Positions 50,706 to 60,955 are shown, counted from the first letter of the stretch. The stretch is 64,000 nt of DNA from Lysinibacillus piscis (GCF_026012395.1 NZ_BRZA01000001.1:1239555-1303554); one strand, 5' to 3'. Notes: generated by a model from the letters alone, not told the origin. A program made the numbers and translations.

Positions 50706-52067
50706 ATGGAGCTTTCAATTACATTCACTAATACGACAGCAAAATATATACAAATTTACGAGGAAATCAAACAAGCTATCTTACATAAAAAACTCCATGC
50801 ACATGAACAGCTTCCCTCTAAACGATTACTTGCACAAACATTGAATGTTAGCATCCATACAATTAAAGAGGCCTATGAGCAATTATTAGCAGAGGGCTAT
50901 ATTTATAGTAAGGAGCGCACTGGTTATTTTATAGCGCCCTTTGAGTTTGAATGGGGACAACCATCACATCAACAAACGTCTCGCCCACTAGCTTCGACTG
51001 CTGATACAATTCAATTCGATTTTAATAGTGGGCATGTGGATAAAGAGCATTTTCCATTTGCACATTGGCAAAAACTTTTCAAAAAACAGCTCCATGCAGA
51101 AAATTTAATAACGAGCTCTTGGCAAGGTGAAGTATTACTACGTGAGGAAATTGTACACTATGTTAGTCGCTCAAGAGGTGTTGTTTGTGAGGCATCCCAA
51201 GTGTTTATCTATAATGGGACGCAAAGTCAGCTTCAAGCACTATGCCATTTCTTCGGTACAAAAACACAGGTTGGTTTAGAGGAACCTGGCTTTCCTAGAG
51301 TGCGCGCAACCTTTCAGCAATGTGGCTTAGCTATCAATGCTATTCCTGTTGATGATTTAGGTGTAACGATACCAACAACAGCTACACATATACTCTATAC
51401 CACACCAGCTCACCAATTTCCACTCGGTATGGTCATGCCAATGGAGCGACGTATTGCTTTACTACAATGGGCTATCGCCAGTGACGCTTATATTATTGAA
51501 GATGATTATGATTCTGAGTTTCGTTATAAGGGTTTGCCGATTCCTTCCCTTGCTAAACTAGACCAATTACAACGTGTGATTTATTTTGGCACATTTTCTA
51601 AAACCTTGATTCCATCATTACGTATGAGCTATATGATTTTACCAATGGCGCTCGTACAGGCTTTTCAAGATTTTTATAGACAGCAAAAATCAACTGTTTC
51701 CAAAATAGACCAGCTTGTCCTTGCAGATTTTATGCTTCAAGGATTCTTTGATAAGCATCTTGCAAAAATGAGGACAATCTATCGAAAAAAGCAGCAGACA
51801 CTCATAACCGCTATTCAGACTTATTTTTCGCAGGATTTCGAGGTCATTGGTGAAAAATCAGGATTACATATTATTATCAAGCTCCCTAAGTACTTAACAG
51901 AAAAGGATGCCATCCAAAAAGCATTCGCAGTAGGCATTCAAGTATATCCTTGTTCAACTTCTTTTCACTCGCTAAACGATGATGCTATGATTATCATCGG
52001 CTATGGTGGATTATCCATCCCGCAAATAACAGAGGGCATTCGACTACTTGCTCGAGCTTGGCAATAA
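50706..52067 (+). CDS. MocR-type GntR/aminotransferase regulator
   Basis: 453 residues. N-terminal GntR winged helix (KYIQIYEEIKQAILHKKLHAHEQLPSKRLLAQTLNVSIHTIKEAYEQLLAEGY) and C-terminal aminotransferase class I fold with PLP lysine in IYFGTFSKTLIPSLRMSYM near 300. MocR proteins sense PLP or an amino acid adduct, with PdxR and GabR as known members. Start at ATG 50706 with AGAGGTG 9-10 bases upstream. No vitamin B6 gene is adjacent, so the regulated target is not evident. Divergent from the GNAT gene, 96 bases apart. Confidence 0.88.
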   Translation: MELSITFTNTTAKYIQIYEEIKQAILHKKLHAHEQLPSKRLLAQTLNVSIHTIKEAYEQLLAEGYIYSKERTGYFIAPFEFEWGQPSHQQTSRPLASTADTIQFDFNSGHVDKEHFPFAHWQKLFKKQLHAENLITSSWQGEVLLREEIVHYVSRSRGVVCEASQVFIYNGTQSQLQALCHFFGTKTQVGLEEPGFPRVRATFQQCGLAINAIPVDDLGVTIPTTATHILYTTPAHQFPLGMVMPMERRIALLQWAIASDAYIIEDDYDSEFRYKGLPIPSLAKLDQLQRVIYFGTFSKTLIPSLRMSYMILPMALVQAFQDFYRQQKSTVSKIDQLVLADFMLQGFFDKHLAKMRTIYRKKQQTLITAIQTYFSQDFEVIGEKSGLHIIIKLPKYLTEKDAIQKAFAVGIQVYPCSTSFHSLNDDAMIIIGYGGLSIPQITEGIRLLARAWQ

Positions 52068-52130
52068 CTCGAAACTTTTTCTTTCGTTTTGCGTATGTTA
52101 ATTAATGAAAAATGAAGGGAATTTAACAAT

Positions 52131-52940
52131 ATGGAGAATCGGGACTATTTACAGCAGCACCTACAAGAAATTCAAGCATGGGAAAAAGACCAGCAAGGCT
52201 TGTGGTTTTGGGAAAAGCTAGGTCGCATACCGTTTATGCTACTCGATAAAATGACACCTGCCTTTTTACAGAAAAAAATTGCGGTGCTCGTTGATGAGCT
52301 CGGCAGTTATATTCAATCAGGTGGTAAATATTTAGTGGATGAACAAGCAATGATTAAAAAAATCCGTAGTCAATCTTCCTATCAAAATATTTTTGCCATT
52401 ACAGATATTGGACAAATGCCATTGGAGGATATGGTGACATTGAGTAATAAGCTCCAAAATGAGCGTGTAAAATTAGCTACTGTTCAAGGAGCTTCTACAG
52501 GGATTGGGGGTATCTTTACATTAGCCATTGATATCCCATTTATTTTAGGGATGGCTTTAAAGACATTGCAGGAAATTGCCATTATTCATGGCTATGACCC
52601 AAATGATAAAATGGAGCGTATTTTTATTGTCAAATGCCTACAATTTACCTCAGCTGATATTGTTGGTAAAGAGGCTATTTTAAAGGAATTGTCTGCCATG
52701 CATGAAACAAATCGAGCATCTGAAAATATGATTGCTCAGCTACAAGGCTGGAAGGAAGTTTTCTACACATATCGTGATCATTTTGGGTGGAAAAAGCTGT
52801 TTCAAATGATTCCTGTCGCTGGTATTATTTTTGGTGCGTTCGCCAATAAAGGCATGATACAGGATATTGCTGAAACAGGCATCATGCTTTATCGCAAACG
52901 ACGTATTTATGAAAAATTAAAAGAATTAGAGACGAATTAA
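52131..52940 (+). CDS. EcsC family protein
   Basis: 269 residues. EcsC domain, as in the B. subtilis ecs region: WFWEKLGRIPFMLLDKMTPAF, then an amphipathic/hydrophobic core TVQGASTGIGGIFTLAIDIPFILGMALKTLQEIAIIHGYDP. Membrane-associated and of uncertain function; some eukaryotic or phage-like proteins with this domain are ABC or toxin-linked. Start after AAGGGA. Convergent with and overlapping the quinone oxidoreductase gene by 15 bases. Confidence 0.82.
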   Translation: MENRDYLQQHLQEIQAWEKDQQGLWFWEKLGRIPFMLLDKMTPAFLQKKIAVLVDELGSYIQSGGKYLVDEQAMIKKIRSQSSYQNIFAITDIGQMPLEDMVTLSNKLQNERVKLATVQGASTGIGGIFTLAIDIPFILGMALKTLQEIAIIHGYDPNDKMERIFIVKCLQFTSADIVGKEAILKELSAMHETNRASENMIAQLQGWKEVFYTYRDHFGWKKLFQMIPVAGIIFGAFANKGMIQDIAETGIMLYRKRRIYEKLKELETN

Positions 52941-53891
52941 AATTTTTCCCTGATGCTGACGGCTTTCCATTAATCGATGTGCTTCCTGTATTTCTGATAA
53001 AGCAAAAATTTGTGCAATCGGAATTTGGAAGCTATCGTCTTTTAACATTTCAAAAAGAGGTTGTGCCACTTCTTGTAGAATAGCGGGCTTTAATGCTCTA
53101 GTCGTACCTAAGCTAAAGCCTTTGACATTGCGACAGCTACTGTGTAAATCGGATGTTTTAATCATACCAGCCTGCCCACTGCTATTACCAAATTGGACAA
53201 GTGTGCCATAAGGGGCTAAGCATTTCAAACTTTCTTCTGTTACATGTCCTGCTATGGAATCAAAAATAATCGTAGCCCCTTGATGATTTGTATACGTATT
53301 GACCTGTTCACTAAATTTTTCATATGTTAGGACATGATGTGCCCCAAGCTGATAAACAATATCCGCCTTTTCTTGCTTACTGACAACACCGATAATACAT
53401 TTAGCTCCTAGTCTTTTTGCCATTTGTACAAGCATCGTCCCTACTCCACCAGATGCTGCATGAATCACTACACAGTCATCAGTCTGAATGGGGGCAATTT
53501 GATGTGTCAGTAGATAGGACAAAAAAGCAACAGTTGGAGCAGCAGCAACTTTTTCAAATGAAACATCCTCAGGTACTTTAAATACTAATGATTCTGAGGC
53601 AACAACGTATTCTGCATATGCTCCGCTTTTTGGAAAAGCAATAACCCTGTCTCCTTTTTGAAACAAGCTACCTTCACCAGCTTCCTCAATCACTCCTGCC
53701 ATATCTAAACCAAGCGTCATTGGAAAAATGCCCTTTGCCTTACCACCCGTCCGATTTTTAATATCTGCAAAATTAACACTCGTATAGCTTGTTCGTATTA
53801 ATACTTCACCCTCAGCAATCGTTGGTTTTGGACAATCTACATATGTTAAAACATCTGCTGTCCCAAATTCATTAATGATTACAGCTTTCAT
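52926..53891 (-). CDS. Zinc-independent quinone oxidoreductase (NADP-binding)
   Basis: 321 residues, medium-chain dehydrogenase/reductase fold. TSYTSVNFADIKNRTGG near 30-45, VIHAASGGVGTMLVQMAKRLGAK (GGVG nucleotide motif near 145), FDSIAG, and VQFGNSSG. The zinc-ligand pattern of alcohol dehydrogenases is absent, so it belongs to the quinone oxidoreductase/zeta-crystallin group. Substrate unknown. Convergent with ecsC-type gene, overlapping its end. Confidence 0.85.
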   Translation of the reverse strand: MKAVIINEFGTADVLTYVDCPKPTIAEGEVLIRTSYTSVNFADIKNRTGGKAKGIFPMTLGLDMAGVIEEAGEGSLFQKGDRVIAFPKSGAYAEYVVASESLVFKVPEDVSFEKVAAAPTVAFLSYLLTHQIAPIQTDDCVVIHAASGGVGTMLVQMAKRLGAKCIIGVVSKQEKADIVYQLGAHHVLTYEKFSEQVNTYTNHQGATIIFDSIAGHVTEESLKCLAPYGTLVQFGNSSGQAGMIKTSDLHSSCRNVKGFSLGTTRALKPAILQEVAQPLFEMLKDDSFQIPIAQIFALSEIQEAHRLMESRQHQGKILIRL

Positions 53892-53944
53892 AAAATTTCC
53901 CTCCCCTGTTATAGTAAAATCATAACATATTAAGAAGGGATTTT

Positions 53945-54565
53945 ATGAAAATTAAACCAAAAACAAACCAGTATAATGATATAACCTATCACCATTTTGA
54001 TAACCAAAGTGATAAAATTTGCTTTATGTTCTCGGGCACAGGCTATACATATGACAAACCACTCCTCTACTATCCAACCTTACTAATGCTCGAGCTTGGT
54101 TATAATGTAGTACACGTTTGCTATGAATTTCAACAATCGCAATTTGAGCAAACACCCGAGGAAATTTCGAAAATGGTTCAACAAGTCGTTCAGCCTATTG
54201 TGAACTATTGCATTGCTAGTAAATCTTATACAGAGGCTATTTATTTCGGAAAATCACTTGGGACATTACCTATTGTTGATTTTTATATACAACAGCAAAG
54301 TGACATCCCTTGTCGCTTTATACTGTTAACACCGCTATTATCCTTGACACATGTTATGCAAAATTTGCAGAACAAACATGCTTTTATTGCCATTGGTACA
54401 AATGACCCTCACTATAGTCAGGAGCGAGTAGCAGCATTGTCCTCACATCAGCTCACTGTCATTGACAATGCAGACCATTCATTGGAGATAATCGGAGATA
54501 TTGATACATCGATTACAATTTGTCATACATTAGTAAATGCACTGAAAACCTATCTACAACAATAA
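53945..54565 (+). CDS. Alpha/beta hydrolase
   Basis: 206 residues. MFSGTGYTYDKPLLYY at the start, nucleophile elbow GKSLGT near 100 (G-x-S-x-G), catalytic Asp in AIGTNDPHY near 158, and His in NADHSLE near 178. The order fits a small serine hydrolase. No substrate is evident. Followed immediately by a 21-bp repeat array. ATG close after AAGGGA. Confidence 0.78.
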   Translation: MKIKPKTNQYNDITYHHFDNQSDKICFMFSGTGYTYDKPLLYYPTLLMLELGYNVVHVCYEFQQSQFEQTPEEISKMVQQVVQPIVNYCIASKSYTEAIYFGKSLGTLPIVDFYIQQQSDIPCRFILLTPLLSLTHVMQNLQNKHAFIAIGTNDPHYSQERVAALSSHQLTVIDNADHSLEIIGDIDTSITICHTLVNALKTYLQQ

Positions 54566-54590
54566 ACACTTCCTATAACTGTTCATCGAA

Positions 54591-54690
54591 CGCTATCCGT
54601 CAGTTTTGGGGTTCTATCCGTCACTTTGAAAGTTCTATCTGTCTGTTCAGCTATTTTATCCGTCACTCTTCGGATTCTATCCGTCCGCCC
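54591..54690. repeat. 21-bp tandem repeat, five units (core TTCTATCCGTC)
   Basis: Units start at 54591, 54612, 54633, 54654 and 54675, all 21 bases apart, sharing the core TTCTATCCGTC with the array at 12175. A small reading frame runs through the units (residue motif SIR repeated) but has no ribosome binding site. Confidence 0.9.
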
Positions 54691-54693
54691 AAT

Positions 54694-54738
54694 AAAAAAC
54701 AGATTGCATCCATGTCATGATGAGGATACAATCTGTTT
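54694..54738 (-). terminator. Terminator of the chemoreceptor gene
   Basis: Stem AAACAGATTGTATCC / GGATGCAATCTGTTTTTT on the minus strand, with a T run. Also faces the 21-bp array. Confidence 0.8.
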
Positions 54739-54740
54739 GT

Positions 54741-55694
54741 TTATTTAGTAGATGGGAAATGCTTTACTTGGTCTACTGCCTCTAACAATTTTTTCGTTAC
54801 GATTTCAGATTCATCAATATGATTCGTTAACACACGATTCGTTTCATCAAATAAAGCTGTTGTCGTTTGAAATTTATTCATCACATCTTCATTTGATATT
54901 TTTTGATTTTTAATGAAGCCTAGTAGCTCATTCACCCCTGTTTGAACATTCGTCATAATTTGTAATAAGTTATCAATTTGAGCAGAGGTTTTAGCACTTT
55001 TTTCGATTCCCTCTGTTACCAATTGCATATTATTCTTATTATCCTCATAGGCTTGAGCTACTTGCTCCTCAATTTTTTTCGTCAAATTAGCAATGTCTTC
55101 TGTACTTGTTTTTGTACTTTCTGCTAATTTCCGCACCTCTTCCGCAACTACTGAGAATCCCTTCCCATGCTCCCCTGCTCTGGCCGCTTCAATAGAGGCA
55201 TTCAAAGCCAATAAATTCGTTTGGTTGGAAATTTCACCAATAACATTCACGATTTCAGCAATTTGCTTTGAACGCTCACTTAAATTGCTCATACTTGAGG
55301 ATGTTTTTTGCGATTGCTCTCCTAAGGAATCAATTAGCTGTTCTACTTCATGAACGGCTTGCTTACTTTCTACTGATAATGTCACCATCTGATTGGATGA
55401 TGAAATCAAAGAATTACCCTTATCCAATGCATTTTCTGAAATATGATTGGACTGAATCGTACTGTTCTCTACCTTATTAAATTCGCCTAAAATTTCGCCA
55501 ACCATTTCCCCTAAAATCACATGCTGATTATTTACTTTATCATGCTGCTCAATTGTTGCAATAATGTCTTTATGTAATTCATTTAAAAAGATTTGAAATT
55601 CATTGTCCTTCTTATCGAGTTTTGCGTTCAACTCATCAATTTTTGCTTTAAACTGTTCCACATCTTCTTTTTTTGATTGAAATACCGTGAACAT
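54741..55694 (-). CDS. Soluble methyl-accepting chemotaxis-like receptor
   Basis: 317 residues without a membrane helix. Almost entirely coiled coil. The MCP signalling hairpin is [39 protein letters not shown] near 155-195. The N-terminal 60 residues ([18 protein letters not shown]) are a further coiled coil. A soluble receptor of the YfmS type in B. subtilis is the nearest match; it would sense an internal or protein-bound signal. ATG start without strong flanking context. Confidence 0.88.
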   Translation of the reverse strand: MFTVFQSKKEDVEQFKAKIDELNAKLDKKDNEFQIFLNELHKDIIATIEQHDKVNNQHVILGEMVGEILGEFNKVENSTIQSNHISENALDKGNSLISSSNQMVTLSVESKQAVHEVEQLIDSLGEQSQKTSSSMSNLSERSKQIAEIVNVIGEISNQTNLLALNASIEAARAGEHGKGFSVVAEEVRKLAESTKTSTEDIANLTKKIEEQVAQAYEDNKNNMQLVTEGIEKSAKTSAQIDNLLQIMTNVQTGVNELLGFIKNQKISNEDVMNKFQTTTALFDETNRVLTNHIDESEIVTKKLLEAVDQVKHFPSTK

Positions 55695-55783
55695 TGCCCA
55701 TCACCTCAAGTAAAATTTTGCTTTCCTGCTAATTTTACTTAGTTTCCTCACATTAATCAATTATCCCTTTATTCTTTACATTA

Positions 55784-55823
55784 CAAAAAAATCCCTTTAA
55801 GCAAATGATATGCCTAAAGGGAC
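55784..55823 (-). terminator. Terminator after ndh
   Basis: Stem TCCCTTTAGGCATA / TTGCTTAAAGGGA on the minus strand, followed by seven T. Confidence 0.8.
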
Positions 55824-55831
55824 GGATTATT

Positions 55832-57016
55832 TTAGTATGCTAAACCGAATAGTGCTTTAATATGTGCTAAGTAACGAACATTTGATGCTTCTTTCATTAA
55901 TGTTGCTGAAAGACCTTTTAGTTCTGTATTGCTTGCACCAATTGTTGCAACAGCATCTTTACGACCTAAGCTAGCTAGTGTACCAGAGTTCACTGCTGAG
56001 AATGATTTTAATGCTTGGTTTTTGTATTGTGCAAATACGTTATAACCTGCATATTCACCCATTTGCCATGCTACTTGAGCCGTTGGGGCATATAATGGAC
56101 GACCACCATCAGCTGGTAGTGCCACAGACGCATCACCAATAACAAATACATCTTCATGAGATGTTGATTGTAAAAATTCATTGATTGTCGCTTTACCACG
56201 ATCTGCTGCAAGACCTGATTCACCTACGATTGGTAGTGGTGCTACACCGCCTGTCCAAATAAGTGTATTAGAAACGATTGGCTCACGATCTTTCAATGAA
56301 ATAACATTACCTTCAACGCCTGTAACAGGTGTACCTGTAATGAATTCTACACCACGTTTTGTCAAGCTTTCTGTTGCACGCTCAATTAATGTATCTGGCA
56401 ATACTGGTAAGATTTTAGGACCTGCTTCAACAAGCTTGATTTTAAGGTCAGCAAAGTTCACACCATGTTTCGCTGCAATTTTCGGGAAGTTATCCACGAT
56501 TTCACCAACAAGTTCAACACCTGTTAAACCGCCACCACCGATAACAATTGTTGCATCTGCTTCGTCTTTTGTTTGTGCATATGCTTTAATGCGGTCTTCG
56601 ATGTGCTTGTTAATTTTGTTTGCGTCGATGACAGATTTTAATACCATTGAGTTTTCTTCTAGACCTGGAATACCGAAGAATCCTGTTTGGCTACCTAAAG
56701 AGACAACTAATGTGTCATAAGATAATGTGTACCCTGTATCAAGGTCAACCTTTTTCGTATCCACATTGAATTTTGTTACTTTTGCAATTTGTAGGTCGAT
56801 ATCTAAACCTTTGAAGATTTTTTCAAGCGGTAAAGCGACAGCGCCCTCCGCAATTGTACCACCAGCTAAACGGTGTAACTCCGTGATAATTTGATGTGTT
56901 GGGAATTGATTCACTACAGTAATTTTAGCTTCATCAGCTGTTAAATACTTACGTGCTGTTAACGCTGTTAAAACACCTGCATAACCAGCACCTAAGATGA
57001 CGATTTCTTTTGACAT
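55832..57016 (-). CDS. ndh: Type II NADH dehydrogenase (NDH-2)
   Basis: 394 residues. Single-subunit, non-proton-pumping NADH:quinone oxidoreductase. FAD motif GAGYAGVLTALTAR near 8, NAD motif IVIGGGGLTGVELVGEI near 155, QVAWQMGEYAGYNV near 310 (quinone site), C-terminal membrane-associating helix NVRYLAHIKALFGLAY. Placement directly downstream of a DUF1641 gene, as in the B. subtilis yjlC-ndh operon, supports Ndh over its paralogue YumB. A gap of 44 bases separates it from the preceding gene. Confidence 0.92.
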   Translation of the reverse strand: MSKEIVILGAGYAGVLTALTARKYLTADEAKITVVNQFPTHQIITELHRLAGGTIAEGAVALPLEKIFKGLDIDLQIAKVTKFNVDTKKVDLDTGYTLSYDTLVVSLGSQTGFFGIPGLEENSMVLKSVIDANKINKHIEDRIKAYAQTKDEADATIVIGGGGLTGVELVGEIVDNFPKIAAKHGVNFADLKIKLVEAGPKILPVLPDTLIERATESLTKRGVEFITGTPVTGVEGNVISLKDREPIVSNTLIWTGGVAPLPIVGESGLAADRGKATINEFLQSTSHEDVFVIGDASVALPADGGRPLYAPTAQVAWQMGEYAGYNVFAQYKNQALKSFSAVNSGTLASLGRKDAVATIGASNTELKGLSATLMKEASNVRYLAHIKALFGLAY

Positions 57017-57060
57017 GATTTATAAATCCTCCGTCCTAACAATGAAATATATCTTGAATC

Positions 57061-57489
57061 TTATCGAGCTTTACGTTCTGCATTTACTTGTAAAAAGGCA
57101 TTCACAAAACGGAAAATATTTTGTACTTGTGGATCTTTTAACATTTTCATTAAACCAAATAAACCGATTACTTCATGGCTTTCAGAAGCACGATCTTTTG
57201 CTTCAATTGCCGTAGCTGCAAGATTTTTAGCAGAATCAACTACTGGACCAGCAATTTCTGTTACAGCGCCAACTGTATCACTTTTTAATACTTCATCTGT
57301 TGCTACAGTTTGTGCAAACTCATATGACTTCGTTAATAATGTCATCATTTCTGTTAGCTTTGGTAATTGCTCCACTAATGTTGTTAGAGATTCTTGCACC
57401 TCTGGCTTTAATAATTGATCTAGCACATCTAGTTGCTCTTTGCTCACAGTTAGTTGCTCAGACTGTGTTTGGTTAGTCGTTTCTGACAT
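57061..57489 (-). CDS. yjlC: DUF1641 protein (YjlC-like)
   Basis: 142 residues. DUF1641 core LPKLTEMMTLLTKSYEFAQTVATDEVLKSDTVGAVTEIAGPVVDSAKNLAATAI, then FGLMKMLKDPQVQNIFRFVNAFLQ. Highly helical cytosolic protein. In B. subtilis YjlC is encoded in front of ndh and its role is unclear. ATG at 57489 after AAAGGAG; the longer frame to 57549 is unsupported. Promoter at 57693-57721. Confidence 0.85.
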   Translation of the reverse strand: MSETTNQTQSEQLTVSKEQLDVLDQLLKPEVQESLTTLVEQLPKLTEMMTLLTKSYEFAQTVATDEVLKSDTVGAVTEIAGPVVDSAKNLAATAIEAKDRASESHEVIGLFGLMKMLKDPQVQNIFRFVNAFLQVNAERKAR

Positions 57490-57692
57490 GTTGAACTCTC
57501 CTTTGCCATCACTAATACATATTTTTTTGCTACATGTAAAAAAGACCATTAAGGCTCTTCTTAACAGTCGTTATAACATATATCTTACACCCTCACCAAT
57601 CATAAGGGCTGGGCCATCATTTATAATGTTCAATTTATCTCGCAAAAAGCGCATGATAATTCCATCCTTATCTTGGTGATATTACACTTCTC

Positions 57693-57721
57693 ATTATAAG
57701 ATTGTTTACAAATTATTTCAA
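57693..57721 (-). promoter_or_regulatory. Promoter of the yjlC-ndh operon
   Basis: TTGAAA, exactly 17 bases, TATAAT on the minus strand, 205 bases before the coding start, leaving a long untranslated leader. No Rex site (TTGTGA-N6-TCACAA) is seen near it. Confidence 0.65.
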
Positions 57722-57787
57722 TGAACTTTCGACAATCTTTTTAACTTTCCTTTATATTTCTTCATTCCATTATAAAATATACTTACT

Positions 57788-58411
57788 TTATGCCATTCCA
57801 ACGGATTGCCAGAAAAAACGGACAATTTCCTTCGCTGCCATCGCAGGCGTTTGAAATAATGATTTGCCATCATTATCCTTCACATAGCCAACAGCTAACA
57901 GCCCCATAAACGCATGTGTAAGAAAGGCAGCATCCCCATCTTCGATAACACCTTTTGTCATCTCCATCTGCAATACATCTTCTATTGCTTGATACATCGC
58001 ACGTTCTGCAGCATACACTTCTTCAAGCTGGCTATCTGATAAATTCATAGCTGCTTCTCTCATAAAGTTTTTCATATCAATATCCATTGTTGCAGATAAA
58101 TGCACCTCTGCAAGCTGTTCTAAACGCCCTTTCAATGGTATTGCTGGTTGCTCCAAAATCGTTCTAATCGCCATTTGAATTCTATTCATCATGACTACAA
58201 GTGAGCATGTATATAAATCTCCCTTTGTCGGGTAGTAATAATAAATAGTTGCCTTTGTCACATCACAAAAAATAGCTAATTCATCCATCGATATATTTTT
58301 ATAGCCATTTTTGATAAAAAACTTTATCGATGTTTCAAGAATACGCTGTTTCATTGGCTGAGCATTTTCATCGTATCGTGGTCTGCCAAGTGCACGTGAT
58401 GATGGTTTCAA
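57788..58411 (-). CDS. TetR-family regulator (of the MMPL pump)
   Basis: 207 residues. TetR N-terminal domain TSIKFFIKNGYKNISMDELAIFCDVTKATIYYYYPTKGDLYTC, and a ligand domain. Start at TTG 58411 six bases after GGAAGGTG; ATG 58432 has only a weak site. Divergent from a MMPL-type transporter, 119 bases apart, so it is almost surely its repressor. Ligand unknown. Confidence 0.83.
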   Translation of the reverse strand: MKPSSRALGRPRYDENAQPMKQRILETSIKFFIKNGYKNISMDELAIFCDVTKATIYYYYPTKGDLYTCSLVVMMNRIQMAIRTILEQPAIPLKGRLEQLAEVHLSATMDIDMKNFMREAAMNLSDSQLEEVYAAERAMYQAIEDVLQMEMTKGVIEDGDAAFLTHAFMGLLAVGYVKDNDGKSLFQTPAMAAKEIVRFFWQSVGMA

Positions 58412-58466
58412 TTCGTTCACCTTCCCTATCATTTTTACCTAGTATACCATATGTAAAAATTATGAA

Positions 58467-58496
58467 TTGATTAATTAACTGTTTAGTATATATAAT
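58467..58496 (+). promoter_or_regulatory. Promoter of the MMPL transporter gene
   Basis: TTGATT, 18 bases, TATAAT, 34 bases before the ATG. The spacer contains TTAATTAAC, and the region is the likely site for the divergent TetR-type repressor. Confidence 0.6.
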
Positions 58497-58529
58497 CAAA
58501 ACAACAACACTAAAACTGGAGGTATTAGG

Positions 58530-60689
58530 ATGCAAAAACAACCACTTGAGCAATGGGGTGCAATTGTGGCGAGTAAAAAAGGGCGATTTTTCACACTTAT
58601 TTTTTGGATTTTACTTGTCGTAGCATTGTCATTTGCTTTCCCACAAATTAATAGCATCGATAGCGAATCAGGCAAAAATTTACCTGATACAGCTATGTCT
58701 GAACAAGCAGCCACAATCATCACTGAACAATTTCCAACTGATGCAGGAACACCGCTATTACTTGTCTGGCATCGTCAAAACGGCTTACAGACAGATGATT
58801 TTTTAGCTATTCAAAAGGTCTATAATGAGCTACAGACAAATCCTTTGCCACATCAAACCCTTATTCCGCCTTATGCTGAATTGCCCCCACAGGCTTTTTT
58901 AGCTGACGTATCTGACAATGGCTCCACGCTTGTCACACCAATCTTCTTTGAAAAAGGCGTGGCGACAGATGCTTTACGGGAGAGCCTTCAATCATTAACG
59001 ATGATTATCGACAGCGAGAAAATTCAGCACGCACAAAAATTATCTACAGATGCACTTCATGTACGCTATTCAGGTCCTATTGGCATTGCTGTAGATGCAG
59101 TCAATTTATTTTCTCAAGCCGATGTCAAATTATTAATCGCTACCGTTGTACTTGTTTTAGTGCTCCTAATTATTATTTATCGTTCACCATTATTAGCTAT
59201 CGTGCCATTAATCGTAGTTGGGCTTGCTTATGGTGCGATTAGTCCCTTGCTTGGCTTTTTTGCACAACAGGGCTGGATTGACAAAGATTCACAGGCCATA
59301 TCCATTATGACAGTACTACTTTTTGGCGCAGGTACAGATTATTGTTTATTTTTAATCTCTAAATATCGTGAATTTTTATTTGAGGTAGAAGATAAAGCAA
59401 CTGCTATTAAATTAGCTTTGAAGGAATCTGGTGGCGCTATTTTAATGAGCGCTTTAACAGTAGTGATTGGGCTTGCTACCCTTAGCCTTGCACATTACGG
59501 TTCATTCCAGCGTTTTGCCATCCCATTTAGCTTCGGTGTACTTGTGATGGGATTAGTTGCACTTGTCGTCTTACCTGCTATTCTAGTGATGATTGGGCGT
59601 GTTGCTTTCTTCCCATTTATCCCACGTACAGCAGAGATGGCGCATAATAAAGGGACAAAACAGCATAAACCATCCCATCGCATTAGTCGCAAAATTGGGC
59701 GCTTTGTAACACATCGCCCATGGATTGTTATTGTGCTTACAGTGGCTCTATTAGGTGGATTGACTGCTGTTGTACCACGTATTCAATATACATTTGATTT
59801 ATTATCCTCTTTCCCAAAGGATATGCCCTCACGTGAAGGCTTCACTTTAATAGAAGAAAATTTCTCTGCGGGTGAATTAGCGCCTGTCAAATTAGTCATC
59901 GATACAAATGGCAAAAACATTGATTTACAGCAAGAGCTTATGACAATACCTTATATTAGTCATGTAACTGATAAAGAAACGGGTCAAATGAATGGCGAGA
60001 TTCAATTATACGAGCTCACATTGACAAGCAATCCATATGCAAAAGAAGCATTGGCACGTATACCCGAATTGAAAACAACTGTTGCTCAAATGTTAGAGAC
60101 GAAAGGTGTCAAAAATGCCGAGCAGTCTATTTGGCTAGGTGGAGAAACAGCAAGCCAATATGATACCCAACAAATTACTGCACGTGATGAAGCTGTCATT
60201 ATGCCAACAATGATTGCGTTGATTGCTTTATTATTAGTTATTTATTTACGTTCTATTACAGCAACTGTGTATTTATTAGCTACAGTCATTCTTTCGTATT
60301 TTGGCGCTTTAGGTGCAGGTTGGCTCATCCTACATCATTTGATGGGCGCTGAGGCCATTTCAGGATCAATTCCTTTGTATGCCTTTGTCTTTTTAGTCGC
60401 ACTTGGTGAAGATTATAATATTTTTATGATTTCAGAGATTTGGAAGAAGCGACATACGATGAAACATCTGGAGGCTGTAGAGGAAGGGGTTGTCCGAACA
60501 GGCAGTGTCATTACCTCGGCTGGTTTAATTTTAGCAGGAACATTCGCTGTTCTCGCTACACTTCCGATTCAAGTACTTGTACAATTTGGTGTGGTAACGG
60601 CTGTCGGTGTACTGTTGGATACATTTATTGTTCGCCCATTGCTCGTACCTGCTATCACGGCTGTTTTAGGCAAATATGCGTTTAAATAA
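58530..60689 (+). CDS. MMPL-family RND transporter
   Basis: 719 residues. Two RND repeats each with one helix, an external domain and about five helices. Motif GAGTDYCLFLISKYREF near 270 and VALGEDYNIFMISEIWKKR near 625 are the MMPL proton-relay segments. These pumps export lipids, siderophores or drugs. Divergent TetR suggests drug or toxic-lipid induction. Start ATG 58530 after GGAGG. Confidence 0.88.
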   Translation: MQKQPLEQWGAIVASKKGRFFTLIFWILLVVALSFAFPQINSIDSESGKNLPDTAMSEQAATIITEQFPTDAGTPLLLVWHRQNGLQTDDFLAIQKVYNELQTNPLPHQTLIPPYAELPPQAFLADVSDNGSTLVTPIFFEKGVATDALRESLQSLTMIIDSEKIQHAQKLSTDALHVRYSGPIGIAVDAVNLFSQADVKLLIATVVLVLVLLIIIYRSPLLAIVPLIVVGLAYGAISPLLGFFAQQGWIDKDSQAISIMTVLLFGAGTDYCLFLISKYREFLFEVEDKATAIKLALKESGGAILMSALTVVIGLATLSLAHYGSFQRFAIPFSFGVLVMGLVALVVLPAILVMIGRVAFFPFIPRTAEMAHNKGTKQHKPSHRISRKIGRFVTHRPWIVIVLTVALLGGLTAVVPRIQYTFDLLSSFPKDMPSREGFTLIEENFSAGELAPVKLVIDTNGKNIDLQQELMTIPYISHVTDKETGQMNGEIQLYELTLTSNPYAKEALARIPELKTTVAQMLETKGVKNAEQSIWLGGETASQYDTQQITARDEAVIMPTMIALIALLLVIYLRSITATVYLLATVILSYFGALGAGWLILHHLMGAEAISGSIPLYAFVFLVALGEDYNIFMISEIWKKRHTMKHLEAVEEGVVRTGSVITSAGLILAGTFAVLATLPIQVLVQFGVVTAVGVLLDTFIVRPLLVPAITAVLGKYAFK

Positions 60690-60691
60690 TT

Positions 60692-60737
60692 CTATCAAAA
60701 AGCCTGTTAGCGTAGTTGCTAACAGGCTTTTTGATAG
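60692..60737 (+). terminator. Strong terminator after the MMPL gene
   Basis: 20-bp stem CTATCAAAAAGCCTGTTAGC with its mirror arm around a six-base loop (60692-60711 / 60718-60737), with A/T tracts in the stem. The bases 60738-60955 hold nothing I recognise. Confidence 0.85.
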
Positions 60738-60955
60738 GGTTGAAAACAAAATGGTCAATGTCTGTCTTCTGAAAATGGTTCATAGATAAATAACTGAAAG
60801 ACGCCACTCTGCTATGGACCTTATCTTTTTTCAACAACCAAAGTGTTATCTTTGTAGCAATTATTTTACTAGTGACAATAAAAGTAGTTATTAGCTAGAT
60901 ACCATAAAGAATGGATTTTTCCAGCACCAAAAAAGGAAAACACTTTTGCAGAATA

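Noticed and set aside
54520..54720. Open frame through the 21-bp repeats
   Set aside because: No ribosome binding site, and its translation is only the repeat period being divisible by three; it ends in the terminator.
57693..57740. Rex-binding site before yjlC-ndh
   Set aside because: Expected from B. subtilis, but no TTGTGA-N6-TCACAA pattern is seen; TTGTAAACAAT is too weak.
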